This document shows positions 10,100 through 25,100 of a DNA stretch of 64,000 nt, piece after piece. The first letter of the stretch is position 1. Every line of letters begins with the position of its first letter. The notes beneath the pieces are model-generated. The model made no database searches. It worked only from the letters and a program-made list of their open reading frames with translations, and was not told the DNA's origin. Position numbers and translations under genes: made by a program. The stretch covers positions 23,192,020 through 23,256,019 of the forward strand of contig NC_066849.1 of NCBI RefSeq assembly GCF_001640805.2, given 5' to 3'. The stretch comes from Lates calcarifer. Taxonomy: Eukaryota; Chordata; Actinopteri; Centropomidae.

Positions 10100-13000
10100 A
10101 ATCATTTAGGGCTATATTTATTATTTTCACGACCAGTTAATCGAATAATTAATTTACAAATACATAAAACAGAGAGAAGCTGCACATTTGTGGCAGTTTT
10201 GCTTGATAATTGACCCTTAATTTCATTTATCAAAAATTTTGATTCATTTTTATTCAGATTTAATTTAGTATGATTATTGGTACAGCACTACTAAAAATGT
10301 CAGTAGTTTAATCATTTAAAACCTGCCAGTCTGTGCATCAACATACAAAGTTTTTAACTGAACTTTAAACAGTCACGTCATACTGAGAGAAACTAAGTTT
10401 ATTGTATTAACTGCTGCTGTCTCCTTGATATAAAGTCTTAATTGTTTTTTTTTTTCTCTCCTTCATTAACTATGTGGAGATTTCTCCTGAGTTGTTTTAC
10501 TGTTGTTTTTGTTCTGGTTAGTTAACGTCCACTGCTTCTCTCACGGAGCATTTAAAGGAATGAAGTCCCACTCCAAAGACTTGTTTCTTAAAAACGTATT
10601 TATTTCGTAAATAGAACTGCATCTTCATAAACATCAGCTATGAGACAGATTTACAGACAAGAGGAGGAGGGACAGACAGACAGAGCAACAGATATCAGTC
10701 AACAGAAGAGTTATGATGGTGGTTTATTAATCGTCTTGGAGGTAAAGTGTGACTTACTGATGAGAGGAGGGAAGAGAAATGATTTTGTTCAGCACTGATG
10801 GTCTGCAGCCTTGAGTCTTACTGGGCGATGCTGAGTCACAGGACATTCTGCTGCAGAAAACTGATCGGTTGACATTTTAATTTAGAACCCTGTTTTTAGC
10901 TGATTCGATCAAGGAAGCCTTAATTTGATTCAGGTCTGCACACAGTGGCTGAGTTTTTTTCAAGGGAGTACTCTGCACTGACGTCACCTGTCACCATTTC
11001 TAAATGTGTTTCATGTTAAAACCACCTGAGAACCCAAACACAAGTCTTGAGTTCCATTTTTATGCTTCACAAGCAGACAACAAAGATGTACTGCTGATGC
11101 TGGTCTTACACATATTCAATACAGGACCAAGAAGACCAGAAGCAGGAATATTTAAAATCACGCCTGTAGACATAGACTCTTCGTGTCTTAAATAAAATAT
11201 CCAATTAAACTAGGATGGTACTTCTGATGGATGACATGATCATCACCTGCTGTGATAAAATATTAAACAATCATTTTTTGAATTATGTGGCTGAGTAATC
11301 TGCTTCTAGAAATACCCCCAGAGGCCTCATATCCAAACCCCGCTCAGGTGACGTCAGTGCTGCCGTGCTTCAGAGAATCAGGTCTTGGATGTTTTCAGTG
11401 TCACATTTGATCTCAAGAAAAGACATGGCGTTTGTTTTCAGCATAGACAGCAGTTAAAAAATATTACATTAGTGTCATTTGGGGCCCAATTACATTTGAT
11501 ATGTTTAAAAAAATCTGACAGTCTGGATAAAACTTTTTAAACTCTCCACACAGATAACTACAGAAACCAGGTGTTCAATATTATGAATATTTAACCAACA
11601 AAATTTTAATAATTCCCATAGAATTTTTAAACTCATTATTATCAATTCACTTCATCCGACTTCTGTTCACAGTAACACATCAGTTTTCAAGTTTTTATTC
11701 CCCAAATGACTCAAATTGTGTCCCCAGTTTTTTAGTAATGTCCCTTTTAATCAAATAAGTCTTTCTGTCAATCAAGATAAACAGGGCAAGCCTACTTATG
11801 TAACGGACTGAAGAAAGGACATTTTAAATGTGAATATTATCATTGGTTTTTTCCATTTTGCATTTTTGTCATCATCAACATATTTCATTATTTGTTTTAC
11901 TTTAATCAAGTACTACTTATCTCACTTATTGTATAACTCTGATTACCCATGAATTGATATCAATATGATCTCTTATTTATTTCATTTTGGTAGGTGACCA
12001 CAAGGGGGCATCAGAACTGCACAAGCACTACAGGTGTTTCTAGCACAGATCAGCCCCATCTGCCTTCGGCCAGGAAGGACTCATCTTCCCTCCTCTGCCA
12101 TCTGCTCTGATATCATGTAGAAAGTCTGCAGTGTCACAGCGCTGATGCCCCAAATGCTCCTACACACTGAGGTTAGTGCTGCTCCCAGAGAGGACAGTTT
12201 TCTAATTTTGGTTTCCACTCCCTGGATGGATATACTGCTTTTCTTTTTTTCCCTGTCTGACTGTGGCAGGACTAAGTGATGATTCAATATGGTCAGCTAC
12301 TGACCTTTAGCTCAGTCAAGTCATGATGTTATGTCACAATTATCATTTGACAAAATACTGTTGCTATTTGAACTAAACATAGTTTGCTAACACTAACAAA
12401 ATTGGTTTGATTTGAGATCTTCCATGTCATATGTATCAATATCAGAAAAACATTGTGTATTAATGTCAGCCACATCGCCCAGCCCTGATCACCGTTCTCT
12501 GATACAGTCTTACACAGTAAATGATAAGTTCACAATTTTTCAAAGTCCATCTTAAAACAGCAATCAGGTGTCCATATGTACAAAGAAACAGTTTTTGCTT
12601 TGTGTAATCATTCCTTCTCTGCAGCTGAAAGCCTCTAGAACTGAGAAGGAATCACTTCACAGCTGGTTTGGACAGAGGAGCAATTACAGCGATCAATAAC
12701 TGTTTCAATGGGTGGTCATGTGGGTGCTGTTTTAAGATAGAACTGGAAAAACATGTGAGAGTCAGAAAGCTTGTGGTACAAACTGTGGGTGTGGAGTTGG
12801 AAAGACAGTGGTGTTTATCATGGAGGAACAGAGGGTTTGACACAAGGTGCAGCTGAGTTGCATTATGGGAATTGTAGGGTCCAGTGTTTGTGACCTGAAC
12901 TCAGGACCTTAGGATAGGACATTTTGGAGTCTCCTGCATCAAATTTGACAATTCTCCTCTTTTTAAGGAATTAAAGGGGTAGTCTGGATTAAGTATTGCA

Positions 13001-13329
13001 CTTCCATAAAGTTAGAAGACATGTGAAAGAAAGATTAAAACAAGTGCTGTCAAAATTAATGCAGAGAGGCTGAGATAATCAGACCTAAGTTCCCACTGGT
13101 AGCTCCTAGTGCTGGATCCCTTGTTTCCCATAATGCCACATAATAGCATCTTTCATTAGACCTTCCCTGCCTGTTAAATGTCCTAACTTTGTCATTTTTC
13201 AAATTCCACACACCTAGTTTATAATAATGATAAAGATTTTTCTCATGATGATCAGTATCTGTTCTGCTGGATGGAGTGATTTAACTGGAAGTGTCCTTTT
13301 TAAATGTCCTATAACATACGGACATCCTG
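10100..13329. other. Intergenic stretch, no gene recognised
   Basis: AT-rich sequence with many stops in all frames. I see no splice-bounded open frame with family resemblance, no RNA gene and no long tandem repeat. Short open frames such as 11004-11195 plus and 12081-12287 minus have no coding character. Confidence 0.6.
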
Positions 13330-16011
13330 TTTATTTCAAGCAGTGCAGCTGCCAGCTCCCAGCTGCACCTGCCACAAAAAGAGCTTAGACAGAGATTCAG
13401 CCTCCTGATTACACATCTAAGATCAAGTACAACATCTTGAGGAAGTTGCTGCATTCTGGCCATTTACAGGAGCCATTTTGATATGTAAGAGAAGTCAAAC
13501 AAAAAAAAAGAAGAAAACAATGTACTGCAATAATAAATAGACACTTTCATTGTCAGTTGTTCCTGTGTGAACAGGCCCAGGTATGCATCAAACTACGTGT
13601 ACCATACAGAAAATATCAAGAATATTCAATGAACTGACAAGAATGTGAATAAGTCAGATTTCCAGCTGCTGAGGGACAATGGTACTTCTTCACACAGTAA
13701 CCACTGTGTAACAGAAACGTCCTATGACTCTGAATGTTCCCTGTGTGAGCTGAGGCATGTACTGGTCATTGTTGTGTGGTTCTTGATGTCAAGTTTAAAA
13801 CGGTTGTCTCTTACACTTCTGTCAGCTCTCAGTCACCTTCTGGAGTCAACTGGATTCTCCTAAAAATAAGAACTGACTCAATTTGGCTAATTTTACCTCT
13901 TTTGACCTTTTCTTTTTTGGAGGAAAGTAGAGCATACAAAGAGAAACATTTGACCTTTAACCTGGCCGCAGCATGTGGGCACTGAGATCATACAACAAAG
14001 CTAAGTACCGCACTTCCTTCAACCAACATGGCTGCCATACAGAGGAACACACCAACACACACACACACACACTTCATCAACAGGTGGATAGAAACACACA
14101 TGGCAAGAACAACGTAACAGCAAAAACATGATTCTGATGATTTCATGGTGACAGACGAGCAATGATTTGAGAAACAAAAGAACAACCAAAAAAGTGATCT
14201 CTGATATGTGACTTGTGCAAACGCTCTGCTTTTCTTTTCATCTCTGTTGAAGCTGAATCATATTTATCTGATAAATCTATCTCTGGAAAGATAGAGACAT
14301 TCTGCTGTCTGGGTCAACATGCATCAGCTGTGATTTGGAAAAGCATCTCATCATTAAAGCCATTTTTGTCTCACTGAAAGCAAAACAGCACCATTATCTG
14401 ATCGGATACCCCAGGAATATTTTTAGGCAACTAAGAGGGATGAGTCTACCTCGGATTCTGTTTGTAGAGATGTTATAAAACCTGATTAGGTGCATTTTGC
14501 AGCATTGAGTACATTGAGTACTTTCATTACCTCAAAATATTCCCTGACATCATTATCGTTAATGCTGAGATGCCTTTGCTAAACCAGGCTGAATGAGAGA
14601 AGGCATTCAAAGGGAACAAGTACAAAGTAACAACAGACTCAAACAGCTTCTGTCTGCAGTACCTTCAATAATCTATCAATATATAACCACTTGAAAATGT
14701 ATGGCTTTTTCAACAGACCCCATCTGGCCTCCTTTAGAGCGATGCACCAGGGAGACAGAGGCCTGAACAGTCGGACGAGAAAGCAGCACGTACAATAATA
14801 ATAGTCTTCTTAACAACAATATAAGCTTCTGTACAATCAGGCACAAAAATAAACACTTTTTTTCTGATAAACTCCAGTCGGAATCCTTTGGTCTTTGGTA
14901 CCACAGTAGAGCTGAAGCTCCACGTACGGTATCGAGGGAGTACCGTAGGTCTGAAGGAAAACGAGTTGGCAGAACCCGCTGGATCAGCAGAGGCTCTGGA
15001 TGCTACAGGACTGTGGGCGGTCTAGCTTTTTTCCCTTTCAGTCTGAATGAGAAATGACGGTGCAGCAGCAGGGCCGCTAGTTCAAAGAGACACCCGGGTT
15101 GGAAGTATATGGAAACAATGTGATGATGAGAGTTAGCTGCTAGCCAGCACCTCTGAGTAATTCCTAATGTAGTCTGATTCTGCTGAGCTGCTATCCTGGT
15201 GCTACATGGATGATGCTGGTTTGTGGTGTTGTCAGATCACTGCAGTCCTGTGGTGAGGATCGCCAGCTCGACCAAACCAAAATGGTCAGGTTACCAGGCT
15301 TTCAATGCTTCAAGCTGGGTGATGCCTGACAGCAGCTAATATCTGTAGCAAAAAAAAGTCCAGATTATCAGGAATCTTCATTCTGTGTCTATAAATATCT
15401 AGGGTCATTTAATGCCAGTTGCAAGAAAAAAGTTTGGCAACTGTACTGAAAATGAAATATAGAAATAGTTGCATGGGAGTTCATAAAACTGGTCTGATCT
15501 CAGAGGACAGCACCTGGGAGCTGACTGATGATTTAAGACTCAACGTGTCTTTACTGAATTGAAATATGATGTTTGCAGATTATTCTGCAGGACTCACAGA
15601 TGCTCTGTTAGCAGCAGGAATCTGATAATTGTTGCTGTGAAGATGCTGACTTGATCTTTCTATGGGAATGGGCCCACAGATGTCTGCTCCATGCTGCGCT
15701 GACTCGTTCTCGTTCCACACGTCATGTTTCATTTCCTTTCATGTCGCAGCTCCCATCTGACATCCTTTTCAAGAATTGATCCACACTGTGACACAAACTG
15801 GTGGAGGATAAAGCAGCCTGCAGCTACAAGCTGAGTCCTTTGGTTTCAATTGATGCGACAACTCTCATTTGAGTCCGCTTTGCATCCAGCTGCATTGACT
15901 TTAAACTTAAGTAGATTTATAAGATGGTGGCAGGAGTGTGGGGGTGTGATTATGACTCATGGCGGAGCGGTAACCCAGCTCTGTGTGTTACAGTCAGTGG
16001 CTCCTGGGGAG
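13330..16011 (-). other. atp11b: Probable atp11b 3' UTR and flank
   Basis: This follows the atp11b stop codon in transcript direction. Minus-strand poly(A) signals I can find are ATTAAA at 15408-15413, with a U-rich run about 50 nt downstream, and AATAAA at 13330-13335. The UTR is therefore either about 0.6 kb or about 2.7 kb long. A (CA)9 tract lies at 14055-14072. Neither end can be chosen without transcript data. Confidence 0.4.
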
Positions 16012-16090
16012 TCAGCTGTGGCTGGCCTCGATGGGTGACAGCGTCAGGATGCTGCGATCGTTGGAAAAGTTCTCCATGTCATTCCAAGAC
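16012..16090 (-). CDS. atp11b: atp11b exon 30 (last coding exon, residues 1134-1159 and stop)
   Basis: Acceptor TTTTCAG. The exon completes Arg1134 and reads [19 protein letters not shown] to ...EASHS and TGA at 16012-16014. NDRSILTLS is shared with the human ATP11B C-terminus and identifies the exon despite its isolation, 5.9 kb from exon 29. It accepts one phase (two bases carried in), supplied by exon 29 and equally by the two candidate alternative exons. Confidence 0.93.
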
Positions 16091-16148
16091 CTGAAAACAG
16101 GCAGCAGTGACTGAGGGTTAGGAGACTGATGCAGTGAGAGTATATGTG

Positions 16149-16179
<31 letters not shown>

Positions 16180-19100
16180 TGGAGGGTCAGTGGGCTCTGC
16201 TGACAGTAGCTAACACACTGTTGTCCAAAGGTTTGTGACAACAATCTACAGAACCAGGCTGGAAGAAGCAGAGAAGGAGTGAGGGACAGAAGAGTGAAGA
16301 GTTAGTGATGGGTGTGATGGTGTTAGTGATGAGTATCAGAAGTCTCTCCTCATTAACTCACACTAATCCAGTTCTAACAGAGAACTGGGGCCCAGTTTCA
16401 GACAATTAAATTTAAAGACCCTGGAAAAGTACTTTTTTCAATTTGCAATCGGGCTCTACGAGAACAAACTATTATCAGCCTGAGGTAAAGCAGTTTCTGT
16501 TATTTCTGTTTTTCCTGTCATTGGTTTGAAGAGAGCAGGGCTCAGTGGGAAGAGGGTGATTTACATGCACCAATCAGAGATTGACAACATTTACTGCACC
16601 CTTATAATCCTCGTTTCTGAGTGCTGTGTACTCTTTTTTTTCATAACTTTCATTTTGATCGTTGCCTCTTTAGTCATGAACACTTAATGAAGTAGAGAAA
16701 TTACTTAAAGCACAGTTTCAGGGAGACCTTACCAATGTTCACTGATTTTGCAGGTATTAAAATGTTTAAAAAATATAAATGAAAATAAAGTAATTGCTGA
16801 GGGTCATTTAAGAAGTCAGTCATCTGATCTAGATCAATCAAAAACAGACTGGGGAAAAAAAACTAACAAAAAAACCCATAAGGTAGGGTAAGGTATATTT
16901 ACTGAAATCTCTTATTTGCTCCATTAGAATAAAAAGCAGTGACAGTAGATAAATGTCTTGTGCTTAGAAATGCACTTAAGTCCAAAGTGGGCTCATGGTT
17001 CAGATCTAATAAAGATATTCAGTGAAACCCCATCAGTCTTGTATGTCGAAAACAGTGATGAAGGTTATTTGTGGAAAATATTTGGTGCCTCGACATCTGA
17101 GTTAAATTTCTGTATAACAAATGCTTCAAATAAATAACTTTTTGATCCAATTTTGTTTGGTCTCTGGTTTGTTTTTAGAGTTGGGAGGAGATGATGAGAG
17201 ACTTGAGCTACTCAACGCATGGATATAAGTCAACACAATCACCATAAAGAGAAATAAATCATGATAAACAAGCATCAACAACATTCTTGCCTCATAGTGT
17301 ATATCCATTCTCAAGATAACCAGGATTAGCATCTGATTTTCTGCACGTAAAATATAAATCCTAAAAGTTCACCTGGTTATTTAAATATTTTAACTTCTCA
17401 AGAAGAATAAGTATAATACTGTTCTATCTTCTTCAACAACATTAAAGATATGTGTGTAGTATAAAATCTATGATATACTATATTTATTTCTATGACAGAG
17501 CTCTATGTAAATCCCTTTCTGTTAGCTTAGCATGCTGGGTCTCCTTTGGAAATGTCTGACAAAAACAGATCTGCTACAAAATCTCATCCTTCTATAAACC
17601 GCTCAAAATATTTTTAAGCCAGATGGCTAGACCAGAAAAAAATAAAACATGGATGCATCATGAAAGTCACAGCTTGCCACTGTCAGAATCCACTGTTAAA
17701 GGTCACAACACACAAACCTCCAGCGCACTGACTCAACATCAAAGCTGAAACTAGAGTCAATGATCAGAGGTTCTACCTCAAAGCACCAGCAGGGAGGAGC
17801 AGAGAGACTTTGGTTCAACATCCTCTGAGTTCAAACAGTAACTCCATTCTGGCTGCTGCACCTGATCCTCACATGACTGCACCAGTAAAGTCTGATGTAT
17901 GTGCAGCTTTGACACGCTGAATTATTACATAATAATAAAATATAATTATAGCTGAAAATATGACAAGGATACCAACTGTCTTACGTTGTTGATTTTCTAA
18001 TTTCTGCACCTGTTCATCCACATTTAGATTTTTTTTTTTTTTGGATTTCTAAATGTCAGTTGATCCACTCTGAGTAACTCTCATGACCTTTAAGTTAACA
18101 CTGCTCTCTGAGATGAAGACAACCGTTTTAAGACCTGGTAAACAGGAAAACATGGCCACCCAGGGACTTTAAATAGGCTGATGACTCAAGTGGTGGTTTG
18201 ACTGGAGGCGCGCTCACGTGCTACATCACTAGCTTGGCTGTCTACCAGGGCTGAGGTCAAACTGAAACATCTCAGTGCTAAAACCATCTTTGGCCCACAG
18301 GTTGTGACAGAACAAAGAGGACGTTAGCACCGCAACACTTTCGGGGATAAGCCAGTGGGAACATGAAAGCAAGAGAAGTTCAGAACAGGCAGATTTCTGA
18401 CAAGACAGAGCTCACAGGGGGAGTTAACAGCACATGAATAATTAATCTGGAAGGTCGAACAACATTATGCAGATTTCAGACACCGAGGGACAAGGACACA
18501 GAGAGACAGTGAGGACAGAAAAAGTGCAAGAGGAGGAGTGTGTGAGGGGGCACAAATACATACAGGTTTACATTGTGTACAAAATACCAAAGGCAACAGC
18601 AGCCCCCATGCAACAAGACAGAGTCTGGGCAGTGAGTTTTGTAGCCTGTAGTGGACGAGGCAGGTGGAGAAGGTGAACGCCACCTGCCTGGAACACCCCA
18701 GGTTTTAAAACAAGCATGCCCCTTAAAGTTGGCCTCTTCTCAGAAGCACATATAAGGCTTCAGGATCCAGTAGAAAAAAAGACTAATAGATACAGGAAGT
18801 AGAAAAAAAACTCTCTGAGACTACACCTCCCAGCAGCCTCTCTGGTTTTGGGTGTGGTCCCCTTGTTCTAGGAGAAGAGGAGGAGGAGCAAGCGATGTCA
18901 GACAGCGGCTGAATTTCCATCCAACAATTTTCTTCTTTAGGTTAAAAGATATTTTTATATTTAGATTGAGTTAGATTAGGGAATTTGAAGTTAACAGGTT
19001 TTGAAGCAGGCTTGAAGACTTAATTATGTTTTGCAACAACTCACAAGCAGCTTTGAATGTTTAGATTCTTTGTGGATGTCTACCTGCTAAATGATGCATC

Positions 19101-22100
19101 CAAATACCTACAAGTAAACTTTATTTTCAACGTTTTTTTTGTCCAACAAACCTTTTTGGAAATGCCAGTGCAAAAGCTTTCTCAATCTGCATTTTCTTTG
19201 TTCCTAGATTTCAAAAGGTCTGAGTAAAATTTGCTTGACATTTGGATGGAGACTCAGCTGCCAGGATGACAAGTACACATGGGCATCTATCTCGTTTATT
19301 ATGAAAAACATCTTTGACTCCTGACATCCGTGTCTGTTCCTGCTTTGACGCCCCTGGACATTATTCAGCTGTGGCCAGCATTCAACGCTGCAACAACAGG
19401 CCAAATCAAGCAGCCAGCTACAATTGGGCTTCCAATAAATATGAGATAAATACTTTATGTATTATATAAATTGTAAATATGCTTGCTATACGTCCCCTCC
19501 AGTCACTAAGCATGTTATATAGGACTGAGTGGATATATTCCCTTACCCTATATTCCCCTATGGCAGTATCCTAGCATTAAGGCCAAATGTGGGCTGAGTC
19601 TCAATAGTTGCTCTCTTGTGGTTTCTGCTTTATTTCTTTAAAACTCAGCAGGTGAAGAAGAGGGAGAGGAGGGATGGGCAAAGGTATGCGGTAAGCAGAA
19701 GGTGGGCGAGGTGGTGAGGAGGGGTGAGAAGAGGATAAGGAAGGAGGGATAAAATCTAAACCTGCAGATTCAGCCTCAATTCTATTAGTACATAGTGTTT
19801 TTTTATATTTACAGTATAAAGCACACCTAAGCAAAGCATTTTATTTTTGTTCATTGTTTATGTTTATCCCTCTAGGAGTAAAAATTGGCTGCTGTTTGCT
19901 CAGTTGGAAGAATCTAATTGGTTGCTTCGAGCCAAGGTCAGAAAACAAATCAATCATTCCCACAGGAGGAAGTACATCTAAACTGAATCATGCATTTAGC
20001 GGTAATCTGACCCTGAAATGATGGGAATAGTTTCCCTTCTTTCAATGAAATGACCCTGACAAGAACTGAAATAGATTATTTTATGGTGCATATCCCTCCC
20101 AGTATTGTCTGATGAACACTGAACTGTAGAAATATTAAATTGTAGGGACCCAATTTATGTTCCCGAGTGGCTGAATCGGAGTTTGAAATGATCAGATGAT
20201 GCACAATTATTTTTACGGCGGCCTGGTAATAAAATTACAGCCAGTAACAATTTTATGTCTCTACAGTAAGAGTACTCTTAACACTGCTGTATCCCTCAGA
20301 CCTGACTGACTGTGATGATACAGTCCTCTAACTCAACCACAGATAGTCTGCAGGTTGCTGTCCAGAGGGGCAGAAAGGAGAGGGGGGAGGAACAGTGCAT
20401 CCCTTGTTTGACCTGCATGCTGTCATTACCTTTGCAAACACACATACACGCACATGTACACACAGAAAGTCATGACTGAACAAACATGCGTGCCCACACA
20501 ACCTGACTGTGCAAGGTCTACTGGAAAAGACTCAAACACAAAGAACAAGAATGCTACATCTTCATTACTGATCTGATCAATACGTGTCCCAAGCTGTTTT
20601 GGGGAGTATTGATTACTCAGCAGAAAGGGCTGATCAGGTCAATTAATCAATGACCCCACGGAGTCACTGCGATTCAGGTAAAAAGACACAATAACACTGA
20701 AACTGCAGACTGAGCAGACCAGGAAACTGTGAACTCAGCTTACCCATCTTTAAAGCTGCACTAGGCAAAATATTGAATGAGAAAAAAAAATCAAGTTGTC
20801 AATGTTTTATCATCCTTTGTCACAAAGTTGAGCTGCAGCAAAGAAGAAATGTTATCTGCACTCACTGAGAGCTCCCTTTGTGCAGTAAACTGACATCATG
20901 TTTCATTATTTTCACCTCTCATGGCTACCAAGATGCAAAATTGCCAAGTGCAGCTTGAAAGCTAAGTGGCAACAATGTCCCACTTAGGAAGCACTTTCAC
21001 ATCTCTTCAAACGCAGGTTAATAGCAGAGATGCGCACACCCACATTTGGTGTTTGGATCATACAGTATTCGACTTGCTAACCAGTGTCTGGTGGAGAAGC
21101 CCTCCAATGAACAAGAGGAACTACTGCACAACAAAGAAGTCTACTTAAAGCTATTAAGTCAAACATATAGACACTGGTGTCATCTCTTAAAGTGCATTAC
21201 AGATACACAGTTTTCCTTGAAAACTGGCTAATCAGACTGACTCCCATTTGGACACCAGTCTTTGATTTTAAGGGAGTATTGGACAGAAACAAAGGAGAAA
21301 GACAGAACAACAGATCATAGCATAGATGATTAGGACAAAGACATATGGGCTAATAAACAGACCCACCCTAATCTGGGGCTACACAGACAAGACAGATTAC
21401 ATACTGTGGTGTAATATTGAGACCTGTTGGGTGCCTGTAAATCACAGCAGGTCTCCATTCTACAGGTCTTAATACGATTAATGGGACCCAAATCCTCCCT
21501 GGTTAGGCTGCCAAACATCCACATCTGCATGCTGTGTAGAAGGCATGGCCACCAAAATCCATTCAGTCACTAGTCTCTATGGTTTTGGTTACAAGGTGTA
21601 CTGATATACTTCTGATAGTGCACTACAGTGGAAATGATTTAAAGCACATCTTTCTGTCGGGTTTATCAAAAATGTCCAGACTCTCCCAACACAGACTTTG
21701 ATGGAAATAAGAAACTCATGGTGTAGTCCATGATGGCTTGATCCACACATCTTCAGCCTCTAAGTCCTCCTTCAGCTGCTTTCCCAAAGTCCTGCTAAGC
21801 CACACCCTTAAACCAGTCTCTATGACCATCTGAGACCCGGCTCCCCCACAGCTGCATGCTCAACTTTTTATGAATCGTAACAAAAAAGACTTACAGTAGA
21901 GGTGTAGCCATATTATGTGATATAGCAGTCAGGACTGCAGCCCAAATTTTTGAAACCGAGAGGTGGTGACAGTTCATCAAGATTCATAATCACTGTTTGT
22001 GGTCGTCGATGTCTTCCCCACCTGTTGTTGCTGGCGTGGCAATGGTTGCCGCTGGCCTGGCACTGCCCGGTCATTTGCTCCAGGAAGCGGGCCAGGCGGG

Positions 22101-25100
22101 AACAGCCGCTCTGCCCATGTTGGTAGCAGCACAGGGACTCCATACAGCTGAGGGTCTGCGCCTGGGGGGCTGATAGAGACTGGAGGAAGGTGAAGACGGT
22201 GGCAAGAAAGAAGAAGAAAAACAGCAAGAAAGGGTGATGTGAAAAGTTGGAGAGTGGCATAGGTCGGGAAAACAGAAAAGAGGACAGAGAGGAGGACAAA
22301 TTGACAAGAAGCAAAAGAGAGGGAAAGAGGGAGAAGTGAGTGGACAAAGAGAAGAAAAGAGCAGAAATTAATACCAACACAACACAGGCTGGCTGTCATG
22401 TTCTGACAGAATAGTATGGTCGACTGGAGGATGACATATTGCATGCTGTCACAAGAACAATGATGTACAGGGAAAACATTTCAAACATGCTACACAAGGG
22501 GCTGAAATGTTGCAAATAAATACATAAATCATAAAACCAGTAAACAAAAAATAATGAAAAAAGCCTTCTTTTAGTTCCTGAGAAAAACTTTTTTTTCTGT
22601 CAGATTTCAAAACACAAGACATCCCAGGGACAAAGAGCTGCTGACAATAATATACAACTCCCACTGTACTCATATAATGCTATAAAGCTTTGGATTGATC
22701 TGATTTTATTCCTCTGCGATGGGTCAGGATGAGCCTACACAGTATTATAATGTGAATTCAGAGGACTCCTTCAAGCGAGATGAACTGTGTCTCTTTGTTG
22801 GAGCTCAAATCTTTATACCAGACTGTCAAATCGATGATGGATCACTCAGCATCTAATCCACATCCCACAGCACAAACTAACCATGATCCAAGGCCTGCTG
22901 GTCAGATTCACAGGCAGTAATACAGGCCAAGCTCTTATTCCTCAACTTTCCTGCCCTTAAAATGATACTTTATTAGGTTTAATGTGGCGCTTAAGAATCT
23001 ACTCTTTGCACAGATTGTATGACTTCATGTCTCGGGATTATATTTAATAATATATGTAGTATTCTTAAATCAAAGATCTAAGAAATCCAGCCTTTTTCTG
23101 TTTCAATGCAAGAACTGAAAGCTCCACAGTGATCAGAAAGTGTTGTCAACATCTATTCAGATCTTTTTCCTTTCATATAAGTGAAAATCAATGCAAAATA
23201 TTGTCTGTACTGATGTAGAAGTTGACACACAGCGCACAGAAAACTCTCACTGCTTCAATAATAAGACTGAAATTGGTAGGCAAAGCTGAATGACGCTGCT
23301 GCCTAGAAACTTGTGGGATCAGGTGTCTCTGTTGATCTGAGTCAGCACCCAAGAGAGAGAGGGGGGGGAGTCAGTGTGTGAGGGAAAGGAGAAAGTGAAG
23401 AGCAGAGACAAAGACAAAACAGAGACAGGGAGTGAGGTTACACTCATGTGGTTTGCATCCTGAACCCTCCTTTCTACAGCGTAATTATAGATAAACCACA
23501 GAGTAAATTTAATGACCGACCTGGTTAGTCCATAAAGCTTCAGTTTCTACTTTTTGTTATTGATAATAACAAGCATTATTTGTTTCTAAAGACCAAAAAT
23601 TTAACCCTGGGGTGCAGCAACATACAGTGTAATTCTCCCTATTTCTGTGCTGCTGAGAGTCAAGTTTTGTCTCATCAGATATTTTAAAAATGTGATTTTG
23701 TAGGAAACAATTTCTAAACGTTCATATTTTATCATTTGATGTCGTCTCTGATGTAGCCCAAATTTTTCCTATTTTGTGACTGAATGTGTGACCCATGTAT
23801 TCCACGTTGCTTTAGCTAGTTTAGTTACATTTCTCTGCAGCAGAAATTGGAGACACCGCTGGTGTGAAACCAAACTTCTGCTTCTTGGCTTGCAACAGGA
23901 ACACAGGCAGGACAAAGCTGAATATGAATTGTGCTGGCAGTGTCAGGTGTCCCTTGATAATACATGCATGGTTTTTCCTCTTCCTCTATCAGTGCATATT
24001 GCCTTTTTCTTTTCTGAAAACAAATTTATTCTTGTTACTGCAACACCAGAAACAACACTTAATCCCTTCCATAGCAAAGAGAAAAGATGAGGTGGAATGT
24101 GATTATTCCCAACACACATGGAGTCTAAACCACAGAAAAAGGCAGTAACAAAAGCCAAGTCACAGCTGTAGCCACAGATGCCGTTGTATCCTAGACTGGT
24201 GTTTATTTGTTGGTGAGGTGTCCTTGGTGTTTCTAAGACGGTATGATCACATGGGTGATAAACACTGTTTCCATTATGTCTAAGATGACTGATCTACCTC
24301 ACTCTAACCGACGAACCATTACAGCAACAACAGACACAGCAATCAGTCACTACAGAGCTCAGATACTGCACTTCTCATGTTAGAATAAAAGTTTTCCATC
24401 AGTGCGGTTGATGAGAGACATGAACAAGAGAGGAAGTACTAGCCACTTCACCACTTCACTGTTCCTGAGGAACTATTTGGTGCCATTACTTTTTCAGTTC
24501 TAGAGAGGCAGCAGCAAAATGATGTCCAGAGTTAAACCCAGGCCAAACCATATGATTAATAGTTCTCTTGCAAACTGAGGTTTTCTGAGAAATGGATGCC
24601 AGAATCTAAGGCTTTGTCATAAACTGACCGTGGCCTCAGTGACAGCTATATGTGTGACATCACCTCCCTGGCTGATTTACTGTTGTAGCTAGAGTTCAGC
24701 TACAATTCATGTTTGTTGTCCTTTTATTTAGCACACAATGTTGGTTTACAAAACTAAAAGTGCAGAGTGTCTTTGGTAATATCTTCCTGGTGACAGCACA
24801 CAACAATGTAATAATCTTGGGTTTATAGTTTGATATATGGCACTGAAAAAGCACACTGTACGTAGAGAAAATAAAACACTTGAAAGTCTTAAATTATAGA
24901 GAAAAAGCAGAGAGAACTCATAAAAAAGAAGTTACAAATCTTACTTGAAATGCAAAAGGGATTTTACGAGATATCAAATACTTACAAGCTGACAATGAGA
25001 CACCATTCAAGCATCAATATGGAGTAACATTACCAAATATGGTGGGAGTAGATGGCTGAATGAAAACACAGCGAAGACAATGCAGCATGCCAACAGCATT

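Larger units (their letters stand above)
16091..22021 (-). other. atp11b: atp11b intron 29
   Basis: 5.9 kb. It contains a (TG) tract at 16151-16179 only 60 bp from the exon 30 acceptor, and a 202-bp TTAA-type MITE (20754-20955). The rest is unremarkable AT-rich sequence. I found no further exon with agreeing splice sites and phase. Confidence 0.7.

Noticed and set aside
22071..22307. Open frame reading through exon 29 in a second frame
   Set aside because: Shadow of exon 29. It would be used only if exons 29a and 29 were both included, which gives an early stop.
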